Assembly (NCBI RefSeq): GCF_003730295.1
Contig: NZ_QTSZ01000019.1
Location: 1-57,641, forward strand
DNA: 57,641 nucleotides
From: Ornithinibacillus gellani
GTDB taxonomy: Bacteria > Bacillota > Bacilli > Bacillales > Amphibacillaceae
Reading direction: 5' to 3'
The position numbers and the translations under genes are program-made. Positions within the stretch are counted from its first letter, which is position 1, and each line of letters starts with the position of its first letter. The notes below the pieces were generated by a model. It was given only the letters and a program-made list of their open reading frames with translations. It did no database searches and was not told the origin of the DNA. Shown here in pieces: positions 37,162 to 45,009 of the stretch.

Positions 37162-37332
37162 TTATCGTTTTATCCGTTCTTTCTTTAGGTCATTCAAAAT
37201 CAAGCGACGAATCTTGCATACAGCATCTTCGGTTGCGTGTTTCTTTACGGTTGCTTTAACGATATACGTACTATCACCGATGAGATACTTTCGAACAATA
37301 AGAAGTTGTGTCTTTTGTTTTTTGGTATTCAT
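37162..37332 (-). CDS. TnpW-like small transposon protein
   Basis: A 56-residue basic protein (MNTKKQKTQLLIVRKYLIG at the start). It has the pattern YIVKATVKKHATEDAVCKI-RRLI seen in TnpW-type small proteins encoded beside recombinases of conjugative transposons: a short beta-hairpin followed by KIxRLI. Role unknown. AAGGAAGG precedes two possible ATGs (37338 and 37332). It is transcribed in the same direction as the recombinase, 94 bases upstream of it. I am fairly, not fully, sure of the TnpW label. Confidence 0.55.
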   Translation of the reverse strand: MNTKKQKTQLLIVRKYLIGDSTYIVKATVKKHATEDAVCKIRRLILNDLKKERIKR

Positions 37333-37407
37333 GACCATCCATCCTTCCTTCAAACAGTTGTATTTCGAAATCAGACGGCTGTTGGTACAGCTCCACGGGA
37401 ATTTCAC

Positions 37408-38125
37408 CCCTGCAAGTATCTTCCAGCCCTACTCATCGTTTGCGACGCTCCAAACGCTCGAACGATGACGGTAGAGGAGTATCATTATCCAACTGATGGG
37501 TCATCGCCAGTAATCCACCACGATTACGTTAGATTTCTTATGTCTCGCTCGTTTCCATAGAAAGTCATGGCGCAAGAATCAAATGGCTGATCATCAGGAG
37601 AACGTATCTGATTTTCGTTTATCCTGCACGACGTTATATTTCGTGCTTTCTTTGTCAAGGTACAATAGTGCATCACTTTTCCAAACGTTTCGCTTTCAGA
37701 ACAAGAACATTTACAAAGCGTATATAGCCGAGAAGCATGGACAGGAGAATGCGTTAGTTTAAAAATAAAGTATGTCCTTTCATAACCTTCAACAAATATT
37801 TTCAGAACATACCAAGATTTTTACGATATTTTTTGTGCTTTTTTAATAAGTGATGAAAAAACAAATCCTGCCCTCTTATAGTAGCCCCAATTGAAAAAGG
37901 ATATTTGTTGCATATTTCGAAGAATTTTATAAAAATCCTCACTGAAATGCTTGTCGAATTTATATCATGTTGACAATTGAAAATCTTGGCTATTTTCTCT
38001 CTTTGTATGAAGTCCCGATTAGAAAAGGCAATTTGTTGTATTTGTATTTTTGTAAAAATAAACGGAGATATCATTAAGAATGTTTGATTAAATTGATGAA
38101 TGAGAGGAGAATAGCAAAGTGAAAA
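37408..38125. other. gene-poor stretch of the recombinase element
   Basis: No intact gene is supported here. On the minus strand, at about 37560-37430, two short coding-like pieces are linked by a TGA/ATG overlap: one ends KKSNVIVVDYWR, the next is MTHQLDNDTPLPSSFERL followed by a few basic residues. They may be remnants of element genes or small real peptides. The rest is AT-rich DNA without clear signals. Confidence 0.4.
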
Positions 38126-38443
38126 TTGGTAGTGAAGATAAAATTCATTAAAAATTATCTTAATTGTGTTCGAAGAAATCACAGAATTTATGGAAGCATT
38201 TTTACGTTTTATCCGACTGCCACGGATAAAGAACTTGCTTATTATGTGAAAAATAATGTCTTACCACCAATTGATGAAGATTATATATTTTCAGAGCTAG
38301 TTAATCCTATATTCCAACAGTCTGGAAATCAGGTGCATGTTTGGATATCGGTGAAATATTTAGATGGAACGACAAAGGCAATGCAGCTTTCACAATATCT
38401 GCTGGCTTTAGAGAAAGATACGAATTGGACGATTGTGGAATAA
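38126..38443 (+). CDS. hypothetical protein, 105 aa, doubtful
   Basis: A 105-residue frame beginning with TTG. The middle (YPTATDKELAYYVKNNVLPP) and the end (VHVWISVKYLDGTTKAMQL) have a protein-like composition, but the first 25 residues do not, and I see no convincing ribosome site. It may be the end of a larger gene that has decayed, or a small element gene. Function unknown. Confidence 0.35.
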   Translation: MVVKIKFIKNYLNCVRRNHRIYGSIFTFYPTATDKELAYYVKNNVLPPIDEDYIFSELVNPIFQQSGNQVHVWISVKYLDGTTKAMQLSQYLLALEKDTNWTIVE

Positions 38444-38875
38444 ATTAATTAGTCTCATCGTCATTATTTGTGAACGACACAGAGTTCCGACAATAAGTTA
38501 GTTACGTGCTAGTGCAGACTGTCTCAAACGGTAAGTCCTAGGCTTAATACCGTTTGAGAAGTAGGGTGACCATTTCTGATAACAGTGCGTTAGTTAAAAG
38601 GGGATATTCGAAGTTTTAAATAATGAATAAAATTGGAAAATATTTTTCGAGAATATGTTCATTTTTATTTAGAGGTATCTGCGCACTTCAATAAATTTAG
38701 ATTGAAGAAGAATAAAATAAATATATCGTATCGAACGAATTTTATTTTACGTATGGGGATCAATACGAAAACGGAATGCAACACTCTAGATACTATGTTC
38801 ATGCTACTCAAAAGAGAAGATAAAAACAGGCTAACGGTTTTTATCTTCCTTATTTTAGATTGAAAACAAATAATA
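38444..38875. other. intergenic region with a 10-bp perfect hairpin
   Basis: CTCAAACGGT (about 38523) and ACCGTTTGAG (about 38550) form a perfect 10-bp inverted repeat with a 16-base loop containing CCTAGG. No T-run follows, so it is not a standard terminator. The right copy of the recombinase direct repeat lies at 38645-38656. A 76-codon frame at 38633 looks random. Nothing else is supported. Confidence 0.45.
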
Positions 38876-39613
38876 TTAATGAATATCTATCTTTTTAAAA
38901 TAGACGATTGTTGCGATAAATCCGATAATAGAAGTGAAAATGATCGCAATATAAGAATACTGTAGAGGATATGTTGATAGCAACGTATTATTTGCTATAT
39001 CTCCGGCAGCTGCCCAAGGAAATAAATCTCTATGTTCTGAATTTGCTGTCATGATATTTATCAATGTAATCACAATTGTAAATATAATCGTTGGTACATA
39101 GTTTTTCATGACAAGTGTGATAAAGATAATTGGCATTGAAAGAACAAAAAGAAGGAGTCCGCCTGTGAAAAACTGCTTGAAAGATTCTCCGATTAATGAG
39201 AAACTTAAACCCTCAAACTGCCCTAGTGTTCCCAATAGTAAAGTAAGTCCCCAAGAAACTAAAGTTAACATCGTAATCCATATGAATAAGAGAAGGATTT
39301 TACTTATAATAAAGCTTATTCGCGGCACTGGGAGCGTAAGAAGATTTTTCAATGTATCTTCCGTATATTCACGATTAAAGAGAAAAGCTGTAACAACTCC
39401 ATATAAAGGGACTCCGATGACTAAAACTGTATATAAATTAGTTTGGTAAAATAGTTCTTCAAATAAAATCACTTCAGTAGGTTGTTTCGTTTTCATATGT
39501 ACATAGGTAGCGACAACGACGATAAAGGGGGCTACGGCAGCTCCAAGAATACTAATGATCATCATTTTAGCACGTTTTAGTTTTAAAAATTCTGTGAATA
39601 ATAAATTAGCCAA
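38876..39613 (-). CDS. ABC-2-type transporter permease, BcrB-like
   Basis: A 245-residue membrane protein with six hydrophobic segments and the NREYTEDTLKNLLTLPVPR block typical of ABC-2 permeases that pair with BcrA/NatA-like ATPases. I place the start at TTG 39613, behind TTGGGGGCG; a TTG at 39628 has no ribosome site. It overlaps the ATPase gene by eight bases. Together they probably expel or detach a peptide antibiotic such as bacitracin, or a lantibiotic. Confidence 0.82.
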   Translation of the reverse strand: MANLLFTEFLKLKRAKMMIISILGAAVAPFIVVVATYVHMKTKQPTEVILFEELFYQTNLYTVLVIGVPLYGVVTAFLFNREYTEDTLKNLLTLPVPRISFIISKILLLFIWITMLTLVSWGLTLLLGTLGQFEGLSFSLIGESFKQFFTGGLLLFVLSMPIIFITLVMKNYVPTIIFTIVITLINIMTANSEHRDLFPWAAAGDIANNTLLSTYPLQYSYIAIIFTSIIGFIATIVYFKKIDIH

Positions 39614-40523
39614 TCGTGTCGCCCCCAACTAATCTTGTAAAGTAGTCTTCGAGTTTATCTTCACTCATTGCAATCTTTACTACGTCAATATCATTTTGAA
39701 CGAACAATTTATTGATTTCCGCTTGTTGTCCAAAGTGAGAGTATATACGAATATTTCCTTCATCATGCACCTCATAATCAAAAATATTGCATCGTTGCTC
39801 TAGAAGCATCGTTGCTTTATTGTCATTAGAAACTTGGAACTCAATGTATTTACGATTCTTTTTTCGAAGATAATCGAATGTCACTTCTTCCAATAGCTTT
39901 CCTTTATGAATGATCCCGATACGGTCAACTAGTTGTTCTATTTCCGACAAAATATGGCTGGATATTAATATCGTTATATTTCTCTCTTCGGCTAGTGATT
40001 TAATCAGCCTCCGCATCTCCTTAATGCTAATCGGATCCAAACCGTTTGTAGGCTCATCGAGAATTAGAAGCTCTGGATGATGAAGAAGAGCTCTCGCAAT
40101 TCCTAATCTCTGTTTCATCCCTAAAGAATATTGCCCTACTAGCTTTTTAGTTTCATTTTGCAATCCAACAATCTGTAGTGCTTCCTCAATCGCATTTTTC
40201 TTGTGAACACCAATAATTTTTGCATTAATAAGTAAATTTTCTTTCCCTGTAAGGTTTTCATAAAATCCAGGCACTTCAACAATCGAACCGATTCTTCTTA
40301 AAATTTCCTTTTGATTTTTATAGAAGTTTTCGCCAAATATCTCAATTTGTCCGTTAGTAGGTTTTATTAATCCTAATAACATTCTAATAGTGGTTGTTTT
40401 ACCAGCACCGTTTCGGCCTAAAAAACCATAGATTTCTCCTTGATTTACTGTCATATTGAGGCCATCTACTGATTTTTGTTTTCCATAAATTTTCGTTAAG
40501 TTTGACGTTTTGATAACTGTCAA
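39606..40523 (-). CDS. ABC transporter ATP-binding protein, BcrA-like
   Basis: A 305-residue ATPase. Walker A is GRNGAGKTTTIRMLLG near residue 37, the signature is YSLGMKQRLGIARALLHHPE near residue 130, Walker B is LLILDEPTNGLDP and the switch is ISSHILSEIEQL. The C-terminal third (residues 225-305) is the extra domain common in BcrA-type drug and peptide exporters. The gene has its own predicted promoter, with four phased TTAA boxes that overlap the end of the histidine kinase gene, so it can be induced separately from the regulators. Confidence 0.9.
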   Translation of the reverse strand: MTVIKTSNLTKIYGKQKSVDGLNMTVNQGEIYGFLGRNGAGKTTTIRMLLGLIKPTNGQIEIFGENFYKNQKEILRRIGSIVEVPGFYENLTGKENLLINAKIIGVHKKNAIEEALQIVGLQNETKKLVGQYSLGMKQRLGIARALLHHPELLILDEPTNGLDPISIKEMRRLIKSLAEERNITILISSHILSEIEQLVDRIGIIHKGKLLEEVTFDYLRKKNRKYIEFQVSNDNKATMLLEQRCNIFDYEVHDEGNIRIYSHFGQQAEINKLFVQNDIDVVKIAMSEDKLEDYFTRLVGGDTIG

Positions 40524-40560
40524 ATGTCACACTCCCTTTTCCCTCCAACCGTTTATCTTT

Positions 40561-40618
40561 ATTGTATCGATCAAGATTTAATTACCTATTAACTATTCCT
40601 TAACTGTTTCTTAAAATC
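40561..40618 (-). promoter_or_regulatory. four-box response-regulator operator and promoter of the BcrAB-like genes
   Basis: On the minus strand, TTAAG, TTAAG, TTAAT and TTAAA begin at 40614, 40603, 40592 and 40581, each exactly 11 bases apart. The last starts 15 bases before a TACAAT -10 box (40566-40561). There is no good -35 hexamer, as expected for an activator-dependent promoter. The same design, with the same 15-base distance, lies before the bcrC-like gene. The boxes overlap the 3' end of the kinase gene. Confidence 0.75.
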
Positions 40619-41638
40619 CGATTTAGGAAAAGAAAGACTAAATGTAGTTTTTATCCATGGAATACTTTCCACCCATATTTCTCCCTTATTTTTTTCTACT
40701 AAAGTTTTAGCAATAGCTAATCCTATTCCACTTCCCCCATTTAATTGATTTCTTGATTGGTCACCTCGATACATTCTTTCAAATACATTTCCAATATCAG
40801 CTTTCGGAATACCTGGTCCTTTATCCCATATGTCTAGTTGATAAGAGTGAGGAGTTTCTATCATATCAACTCCTATCACTTTCCCTTTTTTTCCATGTTG
40901 AATCACATTCTTTATCATGTTATTTATGATTCTCGTGATGCTCAGTTTGTCGGCAAGGATATAACATTTTGTTTCTGGAATTGTAACCTCTAGATTCATT
41001 CCCTCTTTTTGAATTACGGGTAAAAATTCAATCAGTGATTCTCTAACAGCTTCCGAAAAATCAAGATACTCTTCCTTTATCGGAATTTCATCTGCATCAA
41101 GCTTAGCTAAATTGAAAAATTCTTCAATCAAATCTTTTAAGCCATTTGCTTTCTTTGTAATAATCTCATAATATTCTTGTTCCTCCTGTTTTGAAACTGC
41201 TATATCATCTTTTAATACATCTATATAGCCGATAATGGAAGTAAGGGGTGTTCGAATATCATGTGAAATGCTAGATAGAAGTCTTTTTCTTGAATTTTGA
41301 CTTTTAATTGATTGGATTTGAACTTTTTCAAGTTGTTGAATTAATTCGTTAATCGCAAAAATGAACTGATTAAATAGGTGATCGCCGTTGGCAAATAGCC
41401 TTACATTCAAGTTTCCGCTATTTGCTCGCTTTAACAGCTTAATTGTATGCTTTAAATTTTTCCGATCATTGAGTTTTTTTGCAAAAAGAATGACTATTAT
41501 TAAAAAAAGTGCAATGAACAATGCCCATTCTAAAAAGGTTAAAGGATGAGCATTGATATTTATCAACAATAGTATACTAATGACGATAAATTGAAGAAAT
41601 AGTAAAATGATTATTTTATCTTTACTCATCTTTCTCAC
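40589..41638 (-). CDS. sensor histidine kinase (intramembrane-sensing type)
   Basis: A 349-residue kinase. Two membrane helices near the N-terminus (about residues 7-25 and 36-54) are joined by a loop of only about ten residues, so the sensing is likely in the membrane or through a partner protein such as the transporter. The H-box is SSISHDIRTPLTSIIGYID near residue 135. N-box NMIKNVIQHG and G-boxes DKGPGIP and GGSGIGLAIA follow. It overlaps the response regulator gene by 17 bases. ATG at 41629 is an alternative start to the GTG at 41638. Confidence 0.9.
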   Translation of the reverse strand: MRKMSKDKIIILLFLQFIVISILLLININAHPLTFLEWALFIALFLIIVILFAKKLNDRKNLKHTIKLLKRANSGNLNVRLFANGDHLFNQFIFAINELIQQLEKVQIQSIKSQNSRKRLLSSISHDIRTPLTSIIGYIDVLKDDIAVSKQEEQEYYEIITKKANGLKDLIEEFFNLAKLDADEIPIKEEYLDFSEAVRESLIEFLPVIQKEGMNLEVTIPETKCYILADKLSITRIINNMIKNVIQHGKKGKVIGVDMIETPHSYQLDIWDKGPGIPKADIGNVFERMYRGDQSRNQLNGGSGIGLAIAKTLVEKNKGEIWVESIPWIKTTFSLSFPKSDFKKQLRNS

Positions 41639-42332
41639 CAGTAAACTTGTAGCCTATTCCCCAAACAGTCTGTATATATTTTGGGTTAGAAGGATCATCT
41701 TCAATTTTCTTTCTAAGTTTCCTTATATGAACCATGACTGTGTTGTCATCTTCAATATAATGATCTTCCCACACATGACGAAATAATTGCGTCTTCGTAA
41801 ACACCTGTTCGGGATGGGAAACAAAGAACTTTAATAATTTAAGCTCTTTTGCTGTTAGCGAAATTTCTTTTTCGTCTTTTGTAACCGTGTATGTTTTTAA
41901 GTTTATCGTTAAACCTTTAAATTTAATGATGGATTTATCTTCATGATTTTGTTCGCTCCCAAGTATTAAATACCGTCTCATATGAGCTTTAATTCTAGCG
42001 ATGAATTCATTCATACTAAACGGCTTAGTAATATAATCATCGGCCCCAATCGTCAGTCCTAAAATTTTGTCAACCTCTGTATCTTTAGCTGTTAGCATCA
42101 ATATCGGAACATTCGTTTGATCTCGAAGTTTTCTACATACTTCTACACCATCTATTTTAGGCATCATAATATCTAAAATAATCAGGTTATATTTATTTTG
42201 AGCAAATAATTTTAGCGCTTCCTCTCCGTTAACTGCTACATCTACTTTATATAACTCTCTTTCAAGATACTTTTTTAATAAATTTCTTATTTCTTTTTCA
42301 TCATCTGCTACAAGTACTCGAACGTCCTCCAT
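41622..42332 (-). CDS. OmpR-family response regulator
   Basis: A 236-residue regulator. The receiver domain has the phosphoacceptor in LIILDIMMPKIDG (Asp near residue 53), the TAKD switch and KPF lysine. The C-terminal winged helix contains SLTAKELKLLKFFVSHPEQV and the DDNTVMVHIRKLRKKI recognition region. It likely binds the direct TTAA repeats before the bcrA-like and bcrC-like genes. It belongs to the operon that starts with the DUF2089 gene at 43684 and is coupled to the kinase. Confidence 0.92.
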   Translation of the reverse strand: MEDVRVLVADDEKEIRNLLKKYLERELYKVDVAVNGEEALKLFAQNKYNLIILDIMMPKIDGVEVCRKLRDQTNVPILMLTAKDTEVDKILGLTIGADDYITKPFSMNEFIARIKAHMRRYLILGSEQNHEDKSIIKFKGLTINLKTYTVTKDEKEISLTAKELKLLKFFVSHPEQVFTKTQLFRHVWEDHYIEDDNTVMVHIRKLRKKIEDDPSNPKYIQTVWGIGYKFTGEKDE

Positions 42333-42355
42333 TTTTTCACCTGCTTTTTTTAAAT

Positions 42356-43015
42356 TTAAACTAGCTCAATTGAAAATAATAAAAATTTTGATATAAATCC
42401 TTCGATAAAAGCAGCTATAAAAATACAAGGAGTTATGACTAATATGAATGCAATAAAAGCTTCTTTTAAATGTCTACGGAATGAAGGAGTTATTTTTTTA
42501 ATCTTTCGAAATAAATTTGTTAGTCTTCCAATAATAACTTTATTAATCGAACTTCCATAACAAGCAGCTAGAATAAATGTAGTAAGTTCCAAAATAGCAT
42601 GCGGAAGAAAACCTAATCCGAATGTATAGAGAACATTTAAATTAACCTGTTGAACAAGATATAATGTGACACCAATCATAGCACTTGTTGAAATAAGTGG
42701 TAGTGTGTATACATATCGAATGGGAATAAAAGAAAGAATCAAAATTTGTAAGCAAACTAACCAATTATTCTTAAACAGAAAAATAGTAGATCCCCAATAC
42801 CCCTCTCTACTGACATCATCTTTAAAATTTTCATCTAAACCTAAAATAAGCTCTTTAATATTTGGATTTATTAACACTGTGATAAGATAAGCAATGATAA
42901 AGATGATGAAATAAAATAACCAATATTTCCAAAAAGATTTCTTTAAATGAAACCATGCATTTTTCCAAGCCTTTATGATAGTTTTTTTTATATTATCGAC
43001 ATTTGCCTTATTCAT
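42356..43015 (-). CDS. SpoIIM family (stage II sporulation protein M-like) membrane protein
   Basis: A 219-residue protein with about five hydrophobic segments (near 28-50, 80-100, 105-128, 135-155, 190-212). The pattern with LPHAILELTTFILAACYG near residue 140 is typical of the SpoIIM/COG1300 family. Related proteins occur in clusters with regulators and ABC transporters, but their function there is not known. It follows a small membrane protein and precedes the response regulator, and appears to be part of the same operon. Confidence 0.8.
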   Translation of the reverse strand: MNKANVDNIKKTIIKAWKNAWFHLKKSFWKYWLFYFIIFIIAYLITVLINPNIKELILGLDENFKDDVSREGYWGSTIFLFKNNWLVCLQILILSFIPIRYVYTLPLISTSAMIGVTLYLVQQVNLNVLYTFGLGFLPHAILELTTFILAACYGSSINKVIIGRLTNLFRKIKKITPSFRRHLKEAFIAFILVITPCIFIAAFIEGFISKFLLFSIELV

Positions 43016-43103
43016 TATCTATTTCTATTCCTTCCATTAGCAAAGCCTTATTTCTATGTTTTTTTAAGTTGATTGAATATAAAAACTGACCAAGTCTATA
43101 ACA

Positions 43104-43385
43104 TTAAATATCTTGTAATTCTATTTTTTCCAATTCCTTTTTTCTTTTCTTTTTCAGATAATCTCTACCATTAATCCAGAGACTTAATAAAAAAGCCAAT
43201 CCTCCAACACCAGCTAATATAAGGGACAGTGTATCTTCTTCACCAAACTTCTTAAAAAACCACCCAACTATAAAGACTATATACAGAACAGGTAAGATAG
43301 CTCCCCAATAAACATATTTCCTTCTTGATAAATAAAATTGAACTCCGATAACCAAAATCGCAATACCCCATCCAATCACAGGCAT
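43104..43385 (-). CDS. small membrane protein, 93 aa
   Basis: A 93-residue protein with three hydrophobic segments (about 3-16, 25-44, 55-70) and a Lys/Glu-rich tail (KKKRKKELEKIEL). It starts at the last base of the DUF2089 regulator stop (TAATG), a tight translational coupling. DUF2089 regulators are often followed by such a protein. Function unknown. Confidence 0.75.
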   Translation of the reverse strand: MPVIGWGIAILVIGVQFYLSRRKYVYWGAILPVLYIVFIVGWFFKKFGEEDTLSLILAGVGGLAFLLSLWINGRDYLKKKRKKELEKIELQDI

Positions 43386-43684
43386 TAAGTATCAACCCTT
43401 TCAGATTTATATTTTTCAATAATTAATTTCGCAACTTCTAAGCTGATACGTTCATCAATAACCAAATTTTTAATCATACTGACAAACTCAACATCTTCTT
43501 TTTTACTATTAAGCTCAATTTTCTTTATAAGCTTATCCAGTTTTGTTCTTACTGTTGGATAAGACACTCCGTATATTTTGGAAATTTCCTTTAACGATCC
43601 GGAATTTAAAATAAATTTCCTAATAAATTCAAGCGATTCTTTATCTAAAGCCAGAATCCATTCTGGTACATCATCACGGTTCAA
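43385..43684 (-). CDS. DUF2089 family helix-turn-helix regulator
   Basis: A 99-residue protein beginning NRDDVPEWILALDKESLEF and containing the helix-turn-helix GSLKEISKIYGVSYPTVRTK (residues 29-48). The family are small DNA-binding proteins of unknown target. The start is TTG at 43684, which gives the usual MNR N-terminus; it lies a few bases behind GGGGGAGGG. An upstream frame start at 43708 would begin inside the -10 box. It heads the resistance-block operon. Confidence 0.82.
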   Translation of the reverse strand: MNRDDVPEWILALDKESLEFIRKFILNSGSLKEISKIYGVSYPTVRTKLDKLIKKIELNSKKEDVEFVSMIKNLVIDERISLEVAKLIIEKYKSERVDT

Positions 43685-43707
43685 CTTCCCTCCCCCTTCC
43701 ATCAACA

Positions 43708-43736
43708 ATATTAAAGTATTTATTAATTTTATTCAA
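43708..43736 (-). promoter_or_regulatory. sigma-A promoter of the DUF2089-led operon
   Basis: On the minus strand TTGAAT (43736-43731), 17 bases, TAATAT (43713-43708). The likely start point falls near 43701, leaving a short leader of about 17 bases before the TTG start. Confidence 0.65.
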
Positions 43737-43856
43737 GTATTTTTTTAAAATAGTTAAAATAACCCTCAAACAACAGTGAGGGAGAGTAATTAAGCTATTT
43801 TGTCTTCGTATATCCATTACGTCAAGTTCTCCTTTTAAAATTAGCCTGAACTATTA

Positions 43857-43910
43857 TTAAGAAATGGTTAAGAAATGATTAAGACTCTGTTAAAAAGTAA
43901 TGCCTATAAT
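43857..43910 (+). promoter_or_regulatory. four-box response-regulator operator and promoter of the bcrC-like gene
   Basis: TTAAG at 43857, 43868 and 43879 and TTAAA at 43890 are each 11 bases apart. The last begins 15 bases before TATAAT (43905-43910). No proper -35 box is present. The arrangement is the same as that before the BcrA-like gene at 40561-40618 on the other strand. Confidence 0.8.
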
Positions 43911-44036
43911 CAAAAGCAAGGATAAGATATCCTGAAAAAATTTAAATTTCTTTGCTTACTGATTGGGTTTCTCTAAATGATACGATCGGTTTGTCATTTC
44001 ATCGGTTACAAACACTATAGAAGAGGAGAAGTCAAA

Positions 44037-44654
44037 ATGTCCGTTTCACAAATGAATATTGACGTATTTCGGATGATTAATAACTTAGGAAATCAATATT
44101 CTTTCCTTAATCCGATTGCAATCTTTTTTGCGGAATATATGTTGTATATTCTTGCTTTAGGCATGGTTATTTATTGGTTTACCCGAACTAAACAAAACAG
44201 AATGATGATTATTCAGGCAGTTATTGCATTTATATTTGCTGAAATTGTAGGAAAAATATCTGGCTTATTTTATTCTCATCATCAGCCATTCGCTGATCTG
44301 CCAAATGTAAATCAACTAATCGACCATGCGATTGATAACTCATTCCCAAGTGACCATACAATCCTGTTTTTCTCCATCTGTTTTTCAATTTGGTTAGTGC
44401 GCAAAAAAGAAGGATGGTTGTGGCTTGTAATTGCATGCTTTGTAGGTATTTTTCGAATAATGGTAGGAGTTCACTATCCTGTTGATATCATATTCGGAGC
44501 CATTTTTGGTACAACTTCAGCCATTTTAAGCTACTGGATTGCTCCAAAACTTACTTTCTTAAAAAGTTTGCTTAACGTATATGAAAAGGTGGAGAACTTT
44601 TTTCTCCCTGCCAAATATAAATCTTATACAAAAGATAAGTACAAAAATTTTTAG
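44037..44654 (+). CDS. bcrC: undecaprenyl-pyrophosphate phosphatase, BcrC type (PAP2 family)
   Basis: A 205-residue membrane protein of the PAP2 family. The three phosphatase motifs are visible: the K-rich region near residue 70 (KISGLFYSHHQPF), PSDHT in NSFPSDHTILFF near residue 102, and FRIMVGVHYPVDI near residue 140. It recycles undecaprenyl pyrophosphate, the target of bacitracin. GAGGAGAAGTCAAA precedes the ATG at 44037; an upstream in-frame start at 43977 lacks a ribosome site. Its promoter carries the same operator as the neighbouring ABC transporter genes. Confidence 0.9.
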   Translation: MSVSQMNIDVFRMINNLGNQYSFLNPIAIFFAEYMLYILALGMVIYWFTRTKQNRMMIIQAVIAFIFAEIVGKISGLFYSHHQPFADLPNVNQLIDHAIDNSFPSDHTILFFSICFSIWLVRKKEGWLWLVIACFVGIFRIMVGVHYPVDIIFGAIFGTTSAILSYWIAPKLTFLKSLLNVYEKVENFFLPAKYKSYTKDKYKNF

Positions 44655-44719
44655 TATACCTGTGAGGCGGGCGATTAAAGTGCACCGAAAGCCGAAAATG
44701 ATCAATAGTGATCAAGGTA

Positions 44720-44922
44720 AAATAATTGGGTTATTCCCATTATCTTATTAGTTATATTAGTTGAACAACGAAATCCGCTTTACTATTTTGGAGTTCTAAT
44801 ATTTTTTCCCTTTGTGATTTATGAAGCAAAACAACTTGATTTTTCATCTGTAAATTTATTTTGATTGGATGATGAATATTTTATATTTTGGAATCGTAGT
44901 AACTGTATTTTCTATTCTGTTA
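44720..44922 (+). pseudogene. fragments of membrane-protein genes (CPBP-like and another)
   Basis: At 44725-44755 the sequence GGGTTATTCCC-TTATCTTATTAG repeats, with one or two changes, the stretch at 49799-49828 inside the CPBP protease gene (WVIPVILLV). It is followed by a hydrophobic reading (NPLYYFGVLIFFPFVIYEA) with stops soon after. It seems to be debris left next to the IS1595-type element. No intact gene is present between 44655 and 45009. Confidence 0.55.
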
Positions 44923-45009
44923 GGCTCTGTTAAATCTTGTTGTTGTTTATTTGTTTTTTTGGAACGTACGATCTATAACGGTGCATAAATAACAAGGTTG
45001 GTGATGTTT

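Larger units (their letters stand above)
35148..38656. mobile_element. candidate serine-recombinase element bounded by 12-bp direct repeats
   Basis: TTTCGAGAATAT occurs at 35148-35159, just past the recombinase stop, and again at 38645-38656. The two copies are in direct orientation and bracket the recombinase, the TnpW-like gene and two small frames. The repeat contains a GA dinucleotide, the usual exchange core of TnpX/TndX-type recombinases. A 12-base match between two regions of a few kilobases can occur by chance, so the boundary is tentative. Confidence 0.4.

Noticed and set aside
38633-38863. 76-codon frame downstream of the recombinase element
   Set aside because: The composition looks random, it spans the candidate att repeat, and no ribosome site is evident.
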